Positions 1 through 14,285 of a stretch of 64,000 nt of DNA are shown piece after piece. The DNA is taken from NCBI RefSeq assembly GCF_000150275.1, contig NW_002060946.1:555815-619814 (forward strand), given 5' to 3'. The notes below the pieces were generated by a model. It saw nothing but the letters and a program-made list of their open reading frames with translations. It was not told where the DNA came from and did not search any database. Positions within the stretch are counted from its first letter, which is position 1. Each line of letters begins with the position of its first letter. The stretch is from Trichoplax adhaerens. Its lineage: Eukaryota > Placozoa > Uniplacotomia > Trichoplacea > Trichoplacidae. Both the position numbers and the translations under genes were made by a program.

Positions 1-28
1 GGAATCTATATGTGACTCAACAACTACA

Positions 29-115
29 AAAATATCTATTAAAAGCACTTTCTATCCGTAACTGAAATGGAAATGAATTTTGAGTGTAATAATAGTGATT
101 GAGTAAATAATAATA
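29..115 (+). repeat. Diverged direct repeat, copy 1
   Basis: This stretch resembles positions 1211-1296. Shared blocks include CTGAAATGGAAAT, then GTAATAATAGTGATTGA, in the same order and spacing with scattered substitutions. The copies are about 1.18 kb apart in direct orientation. It may be an old dispersed element or a local duplication. No terminal repeats were seen. Confidence 0.55.
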
Positions 116-674
116 CAGTATTTTAAGATTAAATTACACTACTTTAATATTCTAATTTACGATACCTCGAATTGGATCATCGTAGCGATTGATTCCCTAT
201 TCTTATACGCTCGAAGTAGAGCAATTTTTGATTGGCTAACTTAGAGATCTACAAGCAATACGTTGTATAGCGTAATGCTGCATCCCAATAGGACGACAAA
301 ATTAACTTGATTGCTATGTTAAACCGTAGAGGTAAACCCCTCTTGCCTCTACGTGGATTAACTTCTTTTACCATACTGTACAACTCAATTACGAAAAGCG
401 TTCGCGGGCTTCCACCAGTAATGATTAAATTAAAACAGGATAAAAACTAATTATGTTGCTATCTCGTTTAATTAATTAGTTATTTGCTTGACAGCAAAGC
501 CTGGTAACATTTTACCAACAAGAAATCCTGATAGTAGATAAGTACAGCACTTTTTTATCTCTTTTTTAAATGAGTAGGCACTCATGTTTACGCTAGTCAG
601 TCTATAGGTTTGTTAAGTATGTACTGCCGGACTTAACCAAAAATTTGCATTTAACGTAGCTAAAGTTATGGACC

Positions 675-701
675 ACTAGAAGAAAACCGGTTTCTTCTAG
701 T
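675..701. repeat. Short inverted repeat (hairpin)
   Basis: The arms ACTAGAAGAAAACC and GGTTTCTTCTAGT are complementary over 13 bases except for one extra A, with almost no loop. The transcript of either strand could fold into a tight hairpin. It lies about 1.8 kb beyond the stop of the WDR49-like gene, so a terminator role is not supported. Confidence 0.6.
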
Positions 702-1210
702 AGTTTATAGTAAAGTAGAACTACATACTCAACCAAGTGAAAGATTTTTACCGCACCTTTGTACCATGTTAAGTTTAATAGCCACTTGCTACCGTACTTT
801 ATGAAGATTTGCTATTTTATATAGTAAACTGAAACGTTTATTCAACTAAATAAAAGATCTCATACCGTACGTTTGGATATAAATCAAACCATGTTTATAA
901 GCTTCAAATAGAACTTGAAAAAATTTTGCTGGTTTACTTCATATGCGCGAGGGAATTTGTTCATTGTTACTATGGCTGCTGATGAGATTTGCACTTGCGT
1001 GCAATATACTATACTTCGAATATTAAATCAGTTGGAATTCATTGAAAGTAATATAATAAAAGATTTATGCCGGGATTACCTTGAAAACCGAATGTTAATC
1101 ACTATGACCACTGATCAATGTTAGATTAATGACAGCCCAATCAATTGTGTTGAAATTGAGTAAATCAATATCTAACTTTTAAGAATCTTCGTAATGACTT
1201 ATTGACTAAG

Positions 1211-1296
1211 AAAATATTTATTAAAAAACACCTTCTTTGCGTAGCTGAAATGGAAATAAATTTCGAAAGTAATAATAGTGATTGAATGAATATTGA
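1211..1296 (+). repeat. Diverged direct repeat, copy 2
   Basis: Partner of the repeat at 29-115, in the same orientation. The best-conserved part is CTGAAATGGAAATAAATTT followed by AGTAATAATAGTGATTGA. The flanks lose similarity gradually, so the edges are approximate. Confidence 0.55.
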
Positions 1297-2522
1297 CGTT
1301 GTAGTTAAAATTAAATTATCTAGTACTAAACTAGATAACAAATTAATTAGATAACTTTGCGCAATCAATAAATTTCGAAAAAATTGAATGAAAATTAGTA
1401 AAGCAAACGTCGCTATTATAGTTTATTTCACGACTATAAGTAGAAAAAAATTGCATTATCGTTGAATCTTCTGATTAAAAAGCACGACCAATAGTAAGTC
1501 TAATTTATAAAATATTGTAATATCAGATAGGGCATAATATCGAGCTTCAGATTTAAATAAAGGCTATAAGTTAAATAAATAGGTAGGATAAAAATTGGGT
1601 ATTTACGCGTACATGTACATTGAAAAAAATTGATACATTAAAATGAAAAATATATCGATATCGTCACTTCGGTAATCGCACTGTAAAATGATAAGTAAAA
1701 TCACAAGGAATATATGTTTAGCAGACATCACAACGCAATTTAAGGAGTTTCCCTGTCGATTGAACAGTTAAAAATCAGAATATATTGATATTTGTAGGTC
1801 GGTAGTTTTCCTATAGTACCTTGCATAAAAGTATTTTGCTCCGTAGGTTAATACTATAATACAAATCATATAATTACATTATCGACAATATCGGATGATC
1901 AATATTCAAAATAATGATATCAATTACGATATGAAAAACGATAAGATTGCTTAATGAATATTATAACATTACAACCAGCTTAACATCGAACTATATTAGA
2001 AATAATATTAAAATTCATTCTTATTATAGCATACAGTACGTGCAGGACATGCAGAATATGAAAAGAATTGTCCAAGCACTACTAAGGGTAAATTTATAAA
2101 ATCGGAAACAATTCATTAATAGACTAACTCGTCAGTGCTAACAAAATAGTATAAAATCAATAAAGCGGTTGATGATATTTACTCCATCTTTTATGTATAT
2201 AGCATATTAATAAGGTTATCTATAAATAATATAGAAGAAACACTAATGTCACATTCCAACTTCGCTACAATACTCCAATCCTATACCAACTTCCGCATTT
2301 ATAAATTCATCTGCAGTTTTAGTTATTTCGCTTGCAGATGAATATGATAGCGTTCTTACAAACAATTAATATATGTTGAGTTGTATTGCATAAAATTTCA
2401 GGCTCTAATCATTTAAAAATTGTTGTAGACGAAAGTATAGCATCATTACAAAATAGATAAGGAGAATAAATCCATTTTTTCGGCTATTTAATTCGCAAAA
2501 ATATTAATTTCGAAGTTTTTAG

Positions 2523-5500
2523 CTAGTAATAGACATTATCTCTAATCCCATAACCATTTCTAAGGCGTTGTGTAGCTCGACTACCAGTATTCTTAGTATT
2601 TCTCCGAAAAGCAGCATGAGATGTTTTGCTTTGTCTACTTGTTGCCAGGAATGCATTCTTAGCATCTAAAACAATTTTACTGAACTCATTACTACTGTTA
2701 AGATCATATTTGCTATCCTGATAATTAATATTGCCCTTTGTGCCATTTGAAAAGTGTACGTTGTTGGGATGATTTACGTGGCGTGTATCACGTACACTTT
2801 GTCGACGATTCTTTGCATGCTTTTCACCAAACTTCATAAATTGACTCGAAACCTTCATTTTGTTATGGTAGTCTATGATATACTTTGGAAATAGGCTCTT
2901 CTCATCGAATCGCCTCTTAATTTCATCTGTATAGCGTAAAATAAGGAGGAAAGTTGTAAAAGTAGGTTGGATCGAATGACTCAGTCCTTTCTATCGAATG
3001 TACTCTACGTACTACTATTCTACGATAAGCTGGACTGGGCTAATGTCAAATTAGATGTATAATGCAAATATGTTGGAATAATATCTCCACTTCATAGAAG
3101 CTATTACACATCTATCATGCTTTAATATATATATATTACCAAATTATTAGATTACATCCGTAATTTATACCTTCTTGAAGTGGTATTTCCGGCAAAGTGA
3201 ATTCACTGGAATCATTGCTCTTTTCACCAAAATACTTCAATGGATTCTGTACAAAATCAGGCTTATGCAAAGTACCGACTCGATTTAAAGTGGGGCAATC
3301 TAGATACTGTCATTACAGAAAATAGTTAATAAACAATGTTGAGTTCAATTACTTTAGGGATTAATTTAATTTATATCCATGTATCATAAACAATTAACCG
3401 TAAATAAGCGAGCTGTCACTTTGGCGCCAGCAGACTTTTCACTCTGTAAAAATTGTATATTTTTAATTGGATGTGGTTGGCGTCTTTCGCGTCTTTGCGA
3501 TCTACACCTTTGCACTGTTTTACCTGTCAAATAATAATCTCCAATAAATTAGCTTAATATAAACGATCACTCTATATAATATCTTAGTGATATCATTATC
3601 TTTATATCATGCTAATTTTTTTAACCTAAAATTGTTGTATCCCAAGCATCGCCTTGATAATCTAAATCTTGATCTTCTTTCGATAATACAGATGCATCAT
3701 CATCAAATATTTCTGGTACAGGCATAATAACTGATTTGCTAGAGGATATTGAAGGTAAATCCAACGAGGTACTGGCGTCAGTATTGGGTTTTGCCTGATT
3801 GATAATTGAAAATTAATTTGAATTTAGAAGAAAATTGAACTATTTAAAGATCATAGGATAGTGAATAACTCCACAATTGCAAGAAAACTGAAACGAGGTA
3901 ACAATACTGATCCAGTCAATTAACACATAAATTAGAATCAATTCTAGTCCCTTTTTGATTAGTCTATGCTGCTATTGATCGTTATCATTAAGCTTTTAAT
4001 ATTACTAAAAAAGAAGTACTATTGGAGGATATTTCTGAAAATTCTAGGTGAATGAAATAATATTTACAACCGAACATAAACTATTTACTTTGATATATGA
4101 AGTTATATAAGGTGCCTTGCACTAGATTCTAGATAAATATGTATATATTTCAACATCATTAGAAAACAGATAAAAATCCTCTTGTCCGTGAATTAGCGAG
4201 CTATATTACAATTATTGGTAATGCTTACTTCATCATCTTTATCGTCGTCTGCATTGATTTCTTCCTGTTCTTCATCTGTTAATTCACGATATGTTCCTAA
4301 TGACCAAACAGTTTCCTATACGATATTTATACATTTAAAATATTTACAATAATTATTATTTGATACAACATCAAGAGAGTACAAAAGTTTTATAAACCAA
4401 ACCAAATATTATTTGCCAGAGAATTTATCTTTGTACACTCTACATGCCATTCAAATTGAAAGGATAATTGATCAATTTCGTACATACTTGGCCAAACATT
4501 CCTATGTAGGTACCTTCTACATCCCATAAAGCTATACCACAGTCAGCAGAAGAGGTTAAGACATAGACGCGACGAGAATGGGCAAATAATTCAATACTAC
4601 TGATGGTATCAACGTGAGGTTGAAATGAACATTTCATAGCTAATTTGTGTTAGAAAAATATAGAGTAAATAATTTGTATTCAAGCATGTAATAAAGGAAG
4701 TAATCCCTTAATATACGCTATTCATTCTGCACAACTTACGTGGAGGCTCTGTCGTAAATCCTTGTTTACCAGTGCAATAATTGGCAATATTCCAAATCTT
4801 AATCATTCCATCGAGATCACCAGTAGCCAAGTAATGATTAGAAGGATCTATCCCCATGTTGGCAATTTTTGCTATTTTCACAAAAGTTAAAGATTATGTA
4901 AGATTCTAACTTTCAAAATCACAGATTCATAATTCTAGGTTAAAAATTGAGTAAATGAATTATAGAAAGAAATACAAACCATGTGGATGTGAAATAAATT
5001 CCCCTCGTAAATCGGCAGTCGAAGATGACCAGAACCGAACCTGTAAAATTTCATAGTTATCACTTATATTAAACTTATTTGAGTATTTAAATTCTTCGAC
5101 ATATACGAGACGGAATTTTACAGCCTAACAAGATTGTGCAAGTGCCAAATTTTAATATTATTACCCAAGAATAACGTCCGCAAGAGACTAGATCAGCGCC
5201 TTCGGTACCAACGCGCTTTTCCAAAAAGGACAATTTAGCAATAGCAAATTCCGAAATTTCATCCTATAAAATGTTTCTATAGTTACTATGTGCATTGCGA
5301 ATTTGTTACTACGATAATATCGGGCTCTGATATGCTGTATATAATTTGAAGTTTCACTTAACAGTATCACAGTAATGTTGCTTTATGATTACTCCAACTT
5401 ATACAATTAAGAAAATCGCCTACTCTTCATGGTTAGCATGGATTAAATACCTCATCATCTTCAGTAACTTTAGCTAAAAATTCTTCATATGCAGTTTTAG

Positions 5501-8500
5501 AATGGACCGGTTCACCCTGAGCAGTATCCAGAACCATACCCGCGTTCTACATTTCATAAAGTTTAAATTTAAAAATCTTAGCGAACTCATATCCGGATGC
5601 TCGTTGTAAGGAACAAAATCGCATATTAGTTACCGTTATTGCTTTTTCCTTATCTAACTGAACTTTCCTCTGCTGCAGTAGTTTGATCGTATTCGCACGA
5701 CGTCTGATATTGATTTTCTTACACCGCTGACGTAAATGTTTAACAAAATTTTCGCTATTTGCATTCCATATAATAATCTCTCCATCATAACTTGCGGTCG
5801 CCATTAGACTAGGAGGGCAATAGGCACAAACCAAAATATCATCTGAATGTTCCTGTAGAATTATTTCAAGAACAATATTATGAAAAACTGGATATTTGTA
5901 TTGCACACTAATTTAGGTGATATTAGAATGAAGTTAGATAGCTACCACGTATTGGTGATTTGACACAATTATACATGATATTTTTTACTCTTTGATATAA
6001 ATATGGTATTATGTACAGTTTTTGTATTAATTTGTGCTATTTCGTGTTAACTTCATGAGAATATTTAAGTAAAACCATGCCCTTCGAGCTCATGTTATAT
6101 TGATAACCTTTATCATTTATTTTTCGTATGTAGTTTTCAATATTTTAAATTATATATTAGCTACCGTAATATATTCGGATGGAAGTAATCATTTAGTGTA
6201 TAAAGGAGTAGTATTAAAAGGTCAATCATTTATATATTTAATCACAACTGTATCATTTAAATTAATTAAAAGTATTAGTAATTCCTGGTGCAACCTGAGT
6301 TCTAGGTTTAGGCGTATTAATTTACCTGGCCTCCTCTCCAGTCAGATGGTTCGACATAGTAAGAAAACATTTGGTTACTCCTGAAGACCGTAATATATCT
6401 ATGAAATGATGAGAGAGAAATACCAATTATACAGCATATACTATACGCTTACATACAATTATAGCTGATATTCTACATCGTATCTTACCTACATATTATT
6501 TATTTGTAATTTTTTTATATCATTTCGAATCAAATTCTCATTAAAAGGATATCTACCTTTCCCATCCGATAACAATAGTTTTACGTGGCATAACTTGAAT
6601 TTGGCTAACATCGATTGGTGATCCGTTGGCTGGTACCAGTAGATTTGAACATTGTCCATTGAAATCCCAAACTTTAATTATGCCATCAACACTAGCTGTC
6701 AATATTTTCATGGAATATTGATCGAGTGTCATAGCGGTCACTTCGGCATCATGGGTGCTAGTGAATTGTTTTACACGTTGCCCATTATCTAGGCGCCATA
6801 TATTAATATCGCCATCATGGCACACGCTTATAACCTATGCAATGGTGCAAAAATAAATGGAAAATTCTATTATTACTGTCTATGAGCAGTCACAAGAAGG
6901 TATAGAAATCATATATAGCAGCTAATAACATTAACAACTTAATTTGGGGGTATACCTAAAGATATAGAAAGATAATCATAACGCTAAGTCAAATATCACT
7001 ATCGCATTTCTGATACTAGACAAAGGAACAGGCTTAAAATTAGGTTTGTTCTGATTTACCTGGTTATATTTGGCACAATATGTGGCTCGAATAACGGGTT
7101 TGTTATGACTCATTACTCGATCTTTCAGCTCGATTTTAACTTCCATTACGGAAAACTATTTTTACGAAATTTAAAGAAAAAAGGTTGAAAATTTGGGCTA
7201 CATATCTTAAGTAAAATAAAATTTCATTACATAGTAAAAAATTTTGTAACCAAGTAAATATGAAAAGCTATAAATAAGAATATTTACCTGATTATTAAAT
7301 GCAGAATATAGACGATGGCGCACTTCATCATAGTACAATGTGCTTTGAACTGGACCCAGATTATAAATCAATTATTTATAAGTAATCTGTTAGCTCTGAT
7401 ATTACCCTTTAATAATTCTTATGTCCGCAATCATTTAAAGCTAGGTATACCTTCAGGTCCTTTTGGAAATACACCAGTCAATCTTTGTATGCAAATTTGC
7501 AATTGGGTATCCCAAATACGAAGTACCTTCAAGTAAATACAAGAACTCATCTTCAATGACTTCACTGCTTGATATGTATGTATGCATAGCTGTAAATAAT
7601 AACTTATCTACGCTAATGCCGTCGAAAATACGAAAGAAAGTAAACTACCTAATATTTAGTCATTGAAATATTTTTCAAGCTAATATCAAACTAGTAGTGT
7701 AACATCCTAAATATTCAAGTCTACCTTATCCTTCGAAAGGCTAATCAATTGACCTTTTGAACAGTTGAAAATTACATGTACTACGCTTGCCATGTGCCCA
7801 ACTAGTAACTAAATTATAACAAAGAGTATAATAATTAGCCGATTGTTAGCTACATTCCAAAATAGAATAGTATGAACAACTTTTTCTATTACTACGAAAG
7901 TACAATTACAGTGGCATAATCATACCCCAACAGGTTTTGATATAACATAGGGGTTCCATAAACAGACTTGATAATTAACACCCGCTGTAGCTATAGTAAC
8001 AAATCAGGAATCAGACATGAAATGATAAATAAGTAAAACTGTAAGAACAATCATGAAAGCAGATCACGACAATTTTGTTTTAAGGGATTGTTTTAAAGCT
8101 TATACCGATCAGATTCAAGTCGGAACTATAGTCAAAGGAATTGACGCCTTGTGATATATGAAATGCAGTTCTAATAAAGAAAATAATACAAAAATGTTAT
8201 TCCTACATATGGACATATGGATTAATAGTAACCACGTTACAAAACAAAATTACCAACACTATTATCCATAAATAAAACTATAGTATTAAGAATTGGTTTA
8301 TTAAAAAGTTACTTACGTCCTCATAACAGAACTTGATTTCTCAATCCAGCCCAAAACTAATGAATTCTTCTCCGTGGTAGCACATGATATGAAACAGTCT
8401 AAATGCTCTGCGTATTTAACTGCGTTAAAAAATGTAATAGTTAGAAAACGATAAGTAAGGCTGATCTAGCTTAGTAAGTGATAGTTCTAAAATATTGTAT

Positions 8501-11500
8501 GAATATGAATTTCATTGATAAACTCAATACAACGATCTCAAAATAGAGCGATAGTAAATTGGTTACCTTGCCTAACCCAATCATCATGGCCATGATGATG
8601 GACTAATCTTACATTTTTAAATACACCTTTCTTAATTTCCTTCAGTGTTAATTGGAGGCATGGATCTTAATATATATGCGATTAAACCAAATTACAGATT
8701 GTTTTATTTTAATAGGAATAAACGGTACTATTTTATTCTGATAAAGAATTGGCAATCGTCAAATTTCAACGTACAATCTTAAATAAAATAGCGATTATCA
8801 TACGGAAGCATTTTAAAATCAATTAGCGTTTATTCCAACGAAAAACAAGAATCATCTTACCTTGCTGTTGATTTCCTGGTTGAGAAGGTCGGTCAAATAG
8901 TGAAATTGAAGCAGATGAAAAGACAACTGCGTTAATCATACCGGAAACATCTCCCCACGCTAGTATAAGATCATCATTATTAAATCGACTATTCCTGAAA
9001 TAGGCAAACAACGAATTATAATCGATTTCAATGAGGATTCTACATATTTATAGACTCTAAACCAACCAAAAATCCAAACATAACGGAATATGATCCAAGC
9101 CTTGGATAACATAAACGCAGCTAAAATCTGACTTGGGATTTAAATCATAAATGCCTAAAAATAATTATTTAAGTGTAAGTAACAAGACCTAGAATAGGTG
9201 ATCAACCATACGTTACCTAGCATTTATAGAGTTTGTTTTTGAGATACTAGACAAACTACAGCTATATATAATAAGGATTAATAATAATAATAACCTATTT
9301 CTTTGCTAGTAAAGGCTATTGCAATTTTATTAACTTTGTGCATTGGAACATAATGTATCACCCATAAATCCTTAGATTTAACTGCACTGGGTAGTTGAAC
9401 CTATCGTCGTTAGAAATTAAATGACACCAAAGCAGTTCAGATTAGAAGATCTTAAGTGCTGCATTAAATATGTAACGCTAGTTAGCTACGTATTGAAAAC
9501 AGATAATGTTCATTAAGAAATTGATTACCTTAAAGCTACGATGCATTTTATTATTAAGTTCCCACATACACAAGTGTCCTTCCTATTTATACGTAGAACC
9601 ACCATTATAACAAAAAATTTTTTAACTAATTACCAATAACCTCAAAGTCTACCAAGCCTTTTAGAATTTAATTGGATCGGTAATCGTAATAATTTATTAC
9701 TTACCCTGCTAATAGTAATGTAGCGATGAGGATTACGTAACGCATCTATTCTTACGATAGTATCACGATGAGGGCTATGTAAAACGTACATTCAACAAAA
9801 ATCAGGCTATATTACAATTTTGAAAAAGTACACACGTAGAAGCCATGATTACTTAAGAAATAGGAACATATATGTAATTATTGTTATTAAATTGAATAAT
9901 CTACTAATACTTACGTCCAGATATGTTTATTTTCTTTCCATTGTGGAATCTACACCGAATTAACATGATTAAATAGTAGGTAGGATAAGTTAGCAATTCT
10001 GAAAGAGTTTCGTTAATACAAATTTCAAAGTTCTTTTTTAGGCGATTAATCATCTGATCTTGATATATACAGTAACTTGAAGTTCATGTATAATAATGAG
10101 TAAATCACATTCAAGTTGTAATATAGTCCTGTTGATAACTACAAAAATTTTTATGCTGTACAATGTACATAGTAGGTATTGCAAGTGCTTTTATTTACCT
10201 GAGCAACTTTAATCTTATCATCCTTTTCATAGCATTGTAGTAATATATGTGAACATAACTTATCCTATATAAGAAATTATAAAATGAAAATTTAGTCTTA
10301 CATAGATTCGAAAAAATTACGTCGCGTTAATTCAGTTATCCCATATGGTAGCATCACTGGTTTATTCTGATCCTTTACAGTAAGATTATTTTTACATATT
10401 TTATTTCGTAATTACCCAATCAATATAGCCTTCATTAGTGGCGTCTATTTTTTGAAAGAGTTCTTCGTACTATTGGCATAAAAGCGAAAACTTTCTTAGT
10501 CGTCTTATGAAACATTTACTACTTTGCTATATCCTAAGTTGTAATGCCCATTTTCAATTGCCAAAAGAGTCAAAAAATAATCAAACACTATAAAAATGGT
10601 AACAAAATTTAAATATATCTATAAATTTTCAAACGTATAAAAAACACTTATAACCTCCGTTTGTGAGCCTTTATCCTTAAGCACCACGTTCATGACATGA
10701 CAAAATTGATTCACATTTAGGCGTAATTGCCTCTTAATGCCATCTTCAGTATTAATCTAAATTATTATCAACAAGAATAAACTATCAATACTTCAAATAT
10801 AATGAATATAATTTCTGACTAAAAAAGTAGTCAGCTTAGATATATTATAACTAATGATAGCCACCCAACACATTCCTGATCATGGTGGCTTATATGAAAA
10901 GAAAATAACATGCGCGCATTAAAATTTTATTAGTTAGCTATAAGGCACGGATCATTGATTAGTCGTAATTTCCCCATTTCAAGTAAATATACATATATTT
11001 GGAGATAGTAACATCGACATTACAAGAATAATTACAACACTAACTGATTTAGTTACAATACGCATAAATGTTATTCATCGATTGGGATCACTTAGTCCAG
11101 ATCACTACAATTTACTATATTAATAAGTCCTATATTCTTGTTGGATTTAATCGTAAACTTTTAAGTAATCAACAAAATAAGCCCGGGAGTTATTGGTCGT
11201 TGTTACTAAATAGCGATCATGTTGTATTATCTTATATAATTCTACAGAGTATTCGAATAGAGTAATAAACAATAAAAATTTTTAGTAACGTGTTTAGAGC
11301 TATAGTATTCCACTAATCTTTTCAAATACCATACAAACTCTTACATACTTGTATAATGACGGTCATTTAATTCTTACTAGTTAATTATTACTGTTTCGTG
11401 TATTGGTATAGTGCATTACAAGGCATGCGAGCATTGCTCTACAATTCGTTAATAAGCTTAGTATATACAAATACAAACGTACTGTATATTATTATAAACA

Positions 11501-14285
11501 TATTGTAGTGATGACTAATAAGTCTATTATATACGAGTACAAATGTACTATGTATTATTACATATATAGTATATTGTACGTACCGATTCTATTCTAATGC
11601 GTAGCATCATTTATTTTGACGAAAAAGCATTTTAACCACTTTAACTAATTGTTATCATTTGTAATCATTGCTAGTTTGATTAAATATGGCATTTATTGCT
11701 GTAATGTATATTAAAACGGAATATTTATGATGTAAGTCAAAATATTAACAATATAAAAGCAATATTATAGCAAAAACTGTAATGTTCAATCATCAAATCG
11801 TCAAGATAAGATTGACTTGTAATACTGTATCAAGCCAATTTTATTTACACCTACCTTTACTCGATAAAAATTAAACATTGTTATTAAGATAGATTCATTT
11901 CTCTTACTAATTCAATATTTCACTGTGTGAATAATCACCTTTGTTCTAGTCATTAACTCAATTACGTCAATTCTCTATTAATCTACTGTGCTAAATGCCT
12001 AGAACATAAATGGTGAATGTTTGTTTTTTGTCGTTATGCTGTAGAATTGACCATCTATACTATGATGCACGTATAATATTATCACGACAATAAAAAGCAA
12101 GTAATTATTACAATTGGCTGCTTATGCTAGTAATTAGAATACCGTTAGAGCTGCTTCGATTAATTCTAAATCATGTGTATGCAAGCGATTTTCTAATTTG
12201 GTCTTGAAGGCCTGCTGCTGTCTCGATTTCCTTTAATAAAAGATTTAGCATCAATTAAAATCGAAGATTAACTCTAAAACTAACTAATGTTTGGCTTTTC
12301 ATATCGTAGTTACATGTAAAAATAATAAAAATATTACAAGAAATTATACGATTTGCCCTGTTGTCATTTTAATTTAGTGCAATTAATGAAAACATATGTA
12401 ATTTATTTTAGAATTAGTCAAATGATATCCCTTACAAATAAAAAAAGACTATAATAATTATTATTATCCTAGCAAACCTATAAGGTACAGTAGATTAGCT
12501 TGTATGCGAGTATACATCCTATCGACCTTGATTTATAGTACGTATTTCACAAAATCAGCACGTTAAAGGATTGTTATGGTTTCTGTACATTAATTTCGTA
12601 AATAAATCCATTTATCTACTCTAGAATACTAAATTAAATTACCGTATATTATTCATGAAAAAATTAAACTGAGATCAACTTTTGTATTTTCGTGATTATC
12701 ATTATTATGAAACCATTGTATACGAAAAATTGCAATCTACAATATACTGTTGAATTAGTAGAATTTTGCCCCTTTAAATTTAACCTATCGTAATCTCGAC
12801 AGCATTCTATTCATACTATAGCTTAACGTTTTTGATGCAATGATTCTCTACTGTAATGAAACAGTATGTTTCCCAAGAGAAGTGAATGATTTGATTTAAA
12901 AAGAGCGCAATGTAATGCCTCAACTATATTTTCACCGGTAAAATGAATTTTAAGCTATTGTGGCTAATAAACAAACTAATAAACCAATAAATGACTAATA
13001 AACATGCGGTGACTGAAGTTTAGTGCACCTTAAATTAACATTAGTTAAATTTTGTTGAAATAAGATTCTGGGGGTAGTCTTCCACGTTATAAAACAACGT
13101 TCGTACGTAAAGTAGGTATCATTTTAGTAATTGTAAAAGCATTTGGATGCATTTAGCTAGTTCAGATCCGGCTGGTATTAGCTATTTCAAAGTTAAAAAG
13201 CATTCTAGTAAACTAAACATTCGAAAGCCTTTCAAAGTTCTTGTAAACGATTATATTAAGGATTCAACATTGAAGTATTAAAATTTAAAGCTAATAATCC
13301 ACATGTCAGACTCATTGAAATTTGAAAATATGTATGATCACGCTCGATTTCATGTGCGATAGTAGTGATAACATCATATGTAGAACGATTTCTTTTCCAC
13401 ATAATTTGTACAGTAGACATGTAATGCTAACACAGTCATTTTTAACTATATCCGACCAACCCCGATGATTGCCTACTGGAGCCTAATGCAATAGTATAAC
13501 GAATGTAAATTAAACCTTGTAGTGTAATTCCAAGTGCAATCTTTTCAACGTATTGATAGTATCACATTAAAAAGCCTAAGATTTAAGTGAGAAATATTTT
13601 CCCTCTACTATATCTTCACAACTAAATCACTATGATATGAATGTGTAAGTACCATCATTGATGTGTAATAAATGCTATATCAATCTTTAGCGATTTTATA
13701 TACCATGGCTATGTTACTATACAAATATTAGATGTTGAATTTAATATAACTTGTTATAACATCCTATCATACTTTTAATTGGCGAATAAGATTTTAACTT
13801 TAATTTCCTTTCTATGTGTACAACGTCGTGTTCACTAGTAGGTGCTAAGAATTACTGCATTCAAAAAAAAAGTGCTGGAAATAATTGAAGATAGTGTAGT
13901 AAAATATAGAATAGATTAATTTTTTTAGACAGTATATAATTTGTTTTATGCTAGTTGAAAGTCAGTCTGTCTTAATTTGTGAATTATTATCGTGGTATAC
14001 TGTACACGTATACCTTTATCATGCACGATAGTTGAAGTAGTTGTGTAAACTTACTATAACTATCGATGAAAGTATGATTGAAAAAGAAATTGAAATATGT
14101 TAAAGTTACAAATTATTTTCATGCCTTTATACAACGTCCTGCTGGATAAAAGGGTTATACACTTTTAATTGTAGTTAATCACGGTCGATGTCCTATTACC
14201 GCAGTAGACCTTACCTGCGTCCTTTATTATTATTAGCTGCGCTGATTCGAATATGTTCCGTTAACGTCAAGAGAGAATCTGCCAT
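2523..14285 (-). CDS. EF-hand and WD40-repeat protein, WDR49/WDR64-like
   Basis: Multi-exon gene read from 14285 down to a TAA at 2523. Exon 1 (14285-14215, MADSLL..., good Kozak context, donor CGCAG|GTAAGG), exon 2 (12221-12143) and exon 3 (10756-10655) join in matching phases (2, then 0). The next exon, near 10480, encodes a degenerate EF-hand loop, DATNEGYIDW. About twenty exons follow. Many are WD40 blades: IYDLNPKSDF near 9140, GHLCMWELNNK near 9560, VLRIWDTQLQICIQRL near 7500, DGDINIWRLDNG near 6800, DGIIKVWDF near 6670, DGEIIIWNAN near 5790, DGMIKIWNI near 4800 and SADCGIALWDVEG near 4540. The C-terminal part (4.3-2.5 kb) is acidic and then basic, low in complexity. The EF-hand plus long WD40 order is that of WDR49, WDR64 and the fly WDY protein; vertebrate WDR49 is linked to ciliated cells, so a ciliary scaffold role is an inference. 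Internal exon edges are approximate and a small exon may be missed. Confidence 0.85.
10757..12142 (-). other. Probable intron 2 of the WDR49-like gene
   Basis: AT-rich stretch between the phase-matched exons 3 (starting 10756) and 2 (ending 12143). The exon 2 donor reads ACG|GTATTC and the exon 3 acceptor reads TTTAG|ATTAAT. A 65-codon plus-strand open frame at 11068-11265 has no recognisable content and is probably chance. Confidence 0.55.
12222..14214 (-). other. Probable intron 1 of the WDR49-like gene
   Basis: Two kilobases without credible coding potential lie between exon 1 and exon 2. This is long for the gene, whose other introns are mostly 70-400 bases. First introns often carry regulatory elements, but I see no specific motif here. 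Confidence 0.5.

Larger units (their letters stand above)
1..2522. other. Intergenic AT-rich region
   Basis: No coding exon could be supported here. The open frames present are short, begin at non-ATG codons and show no recognisable domain. The stretch lies downstream of the WDR49-like gene, which ends at 2523. It holds a diverged direct duplication (about 29-115 and 1211-1296) and one hairpin (675-701), both listed separately. Otherwise I see nothing. Confidence 0.6.
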
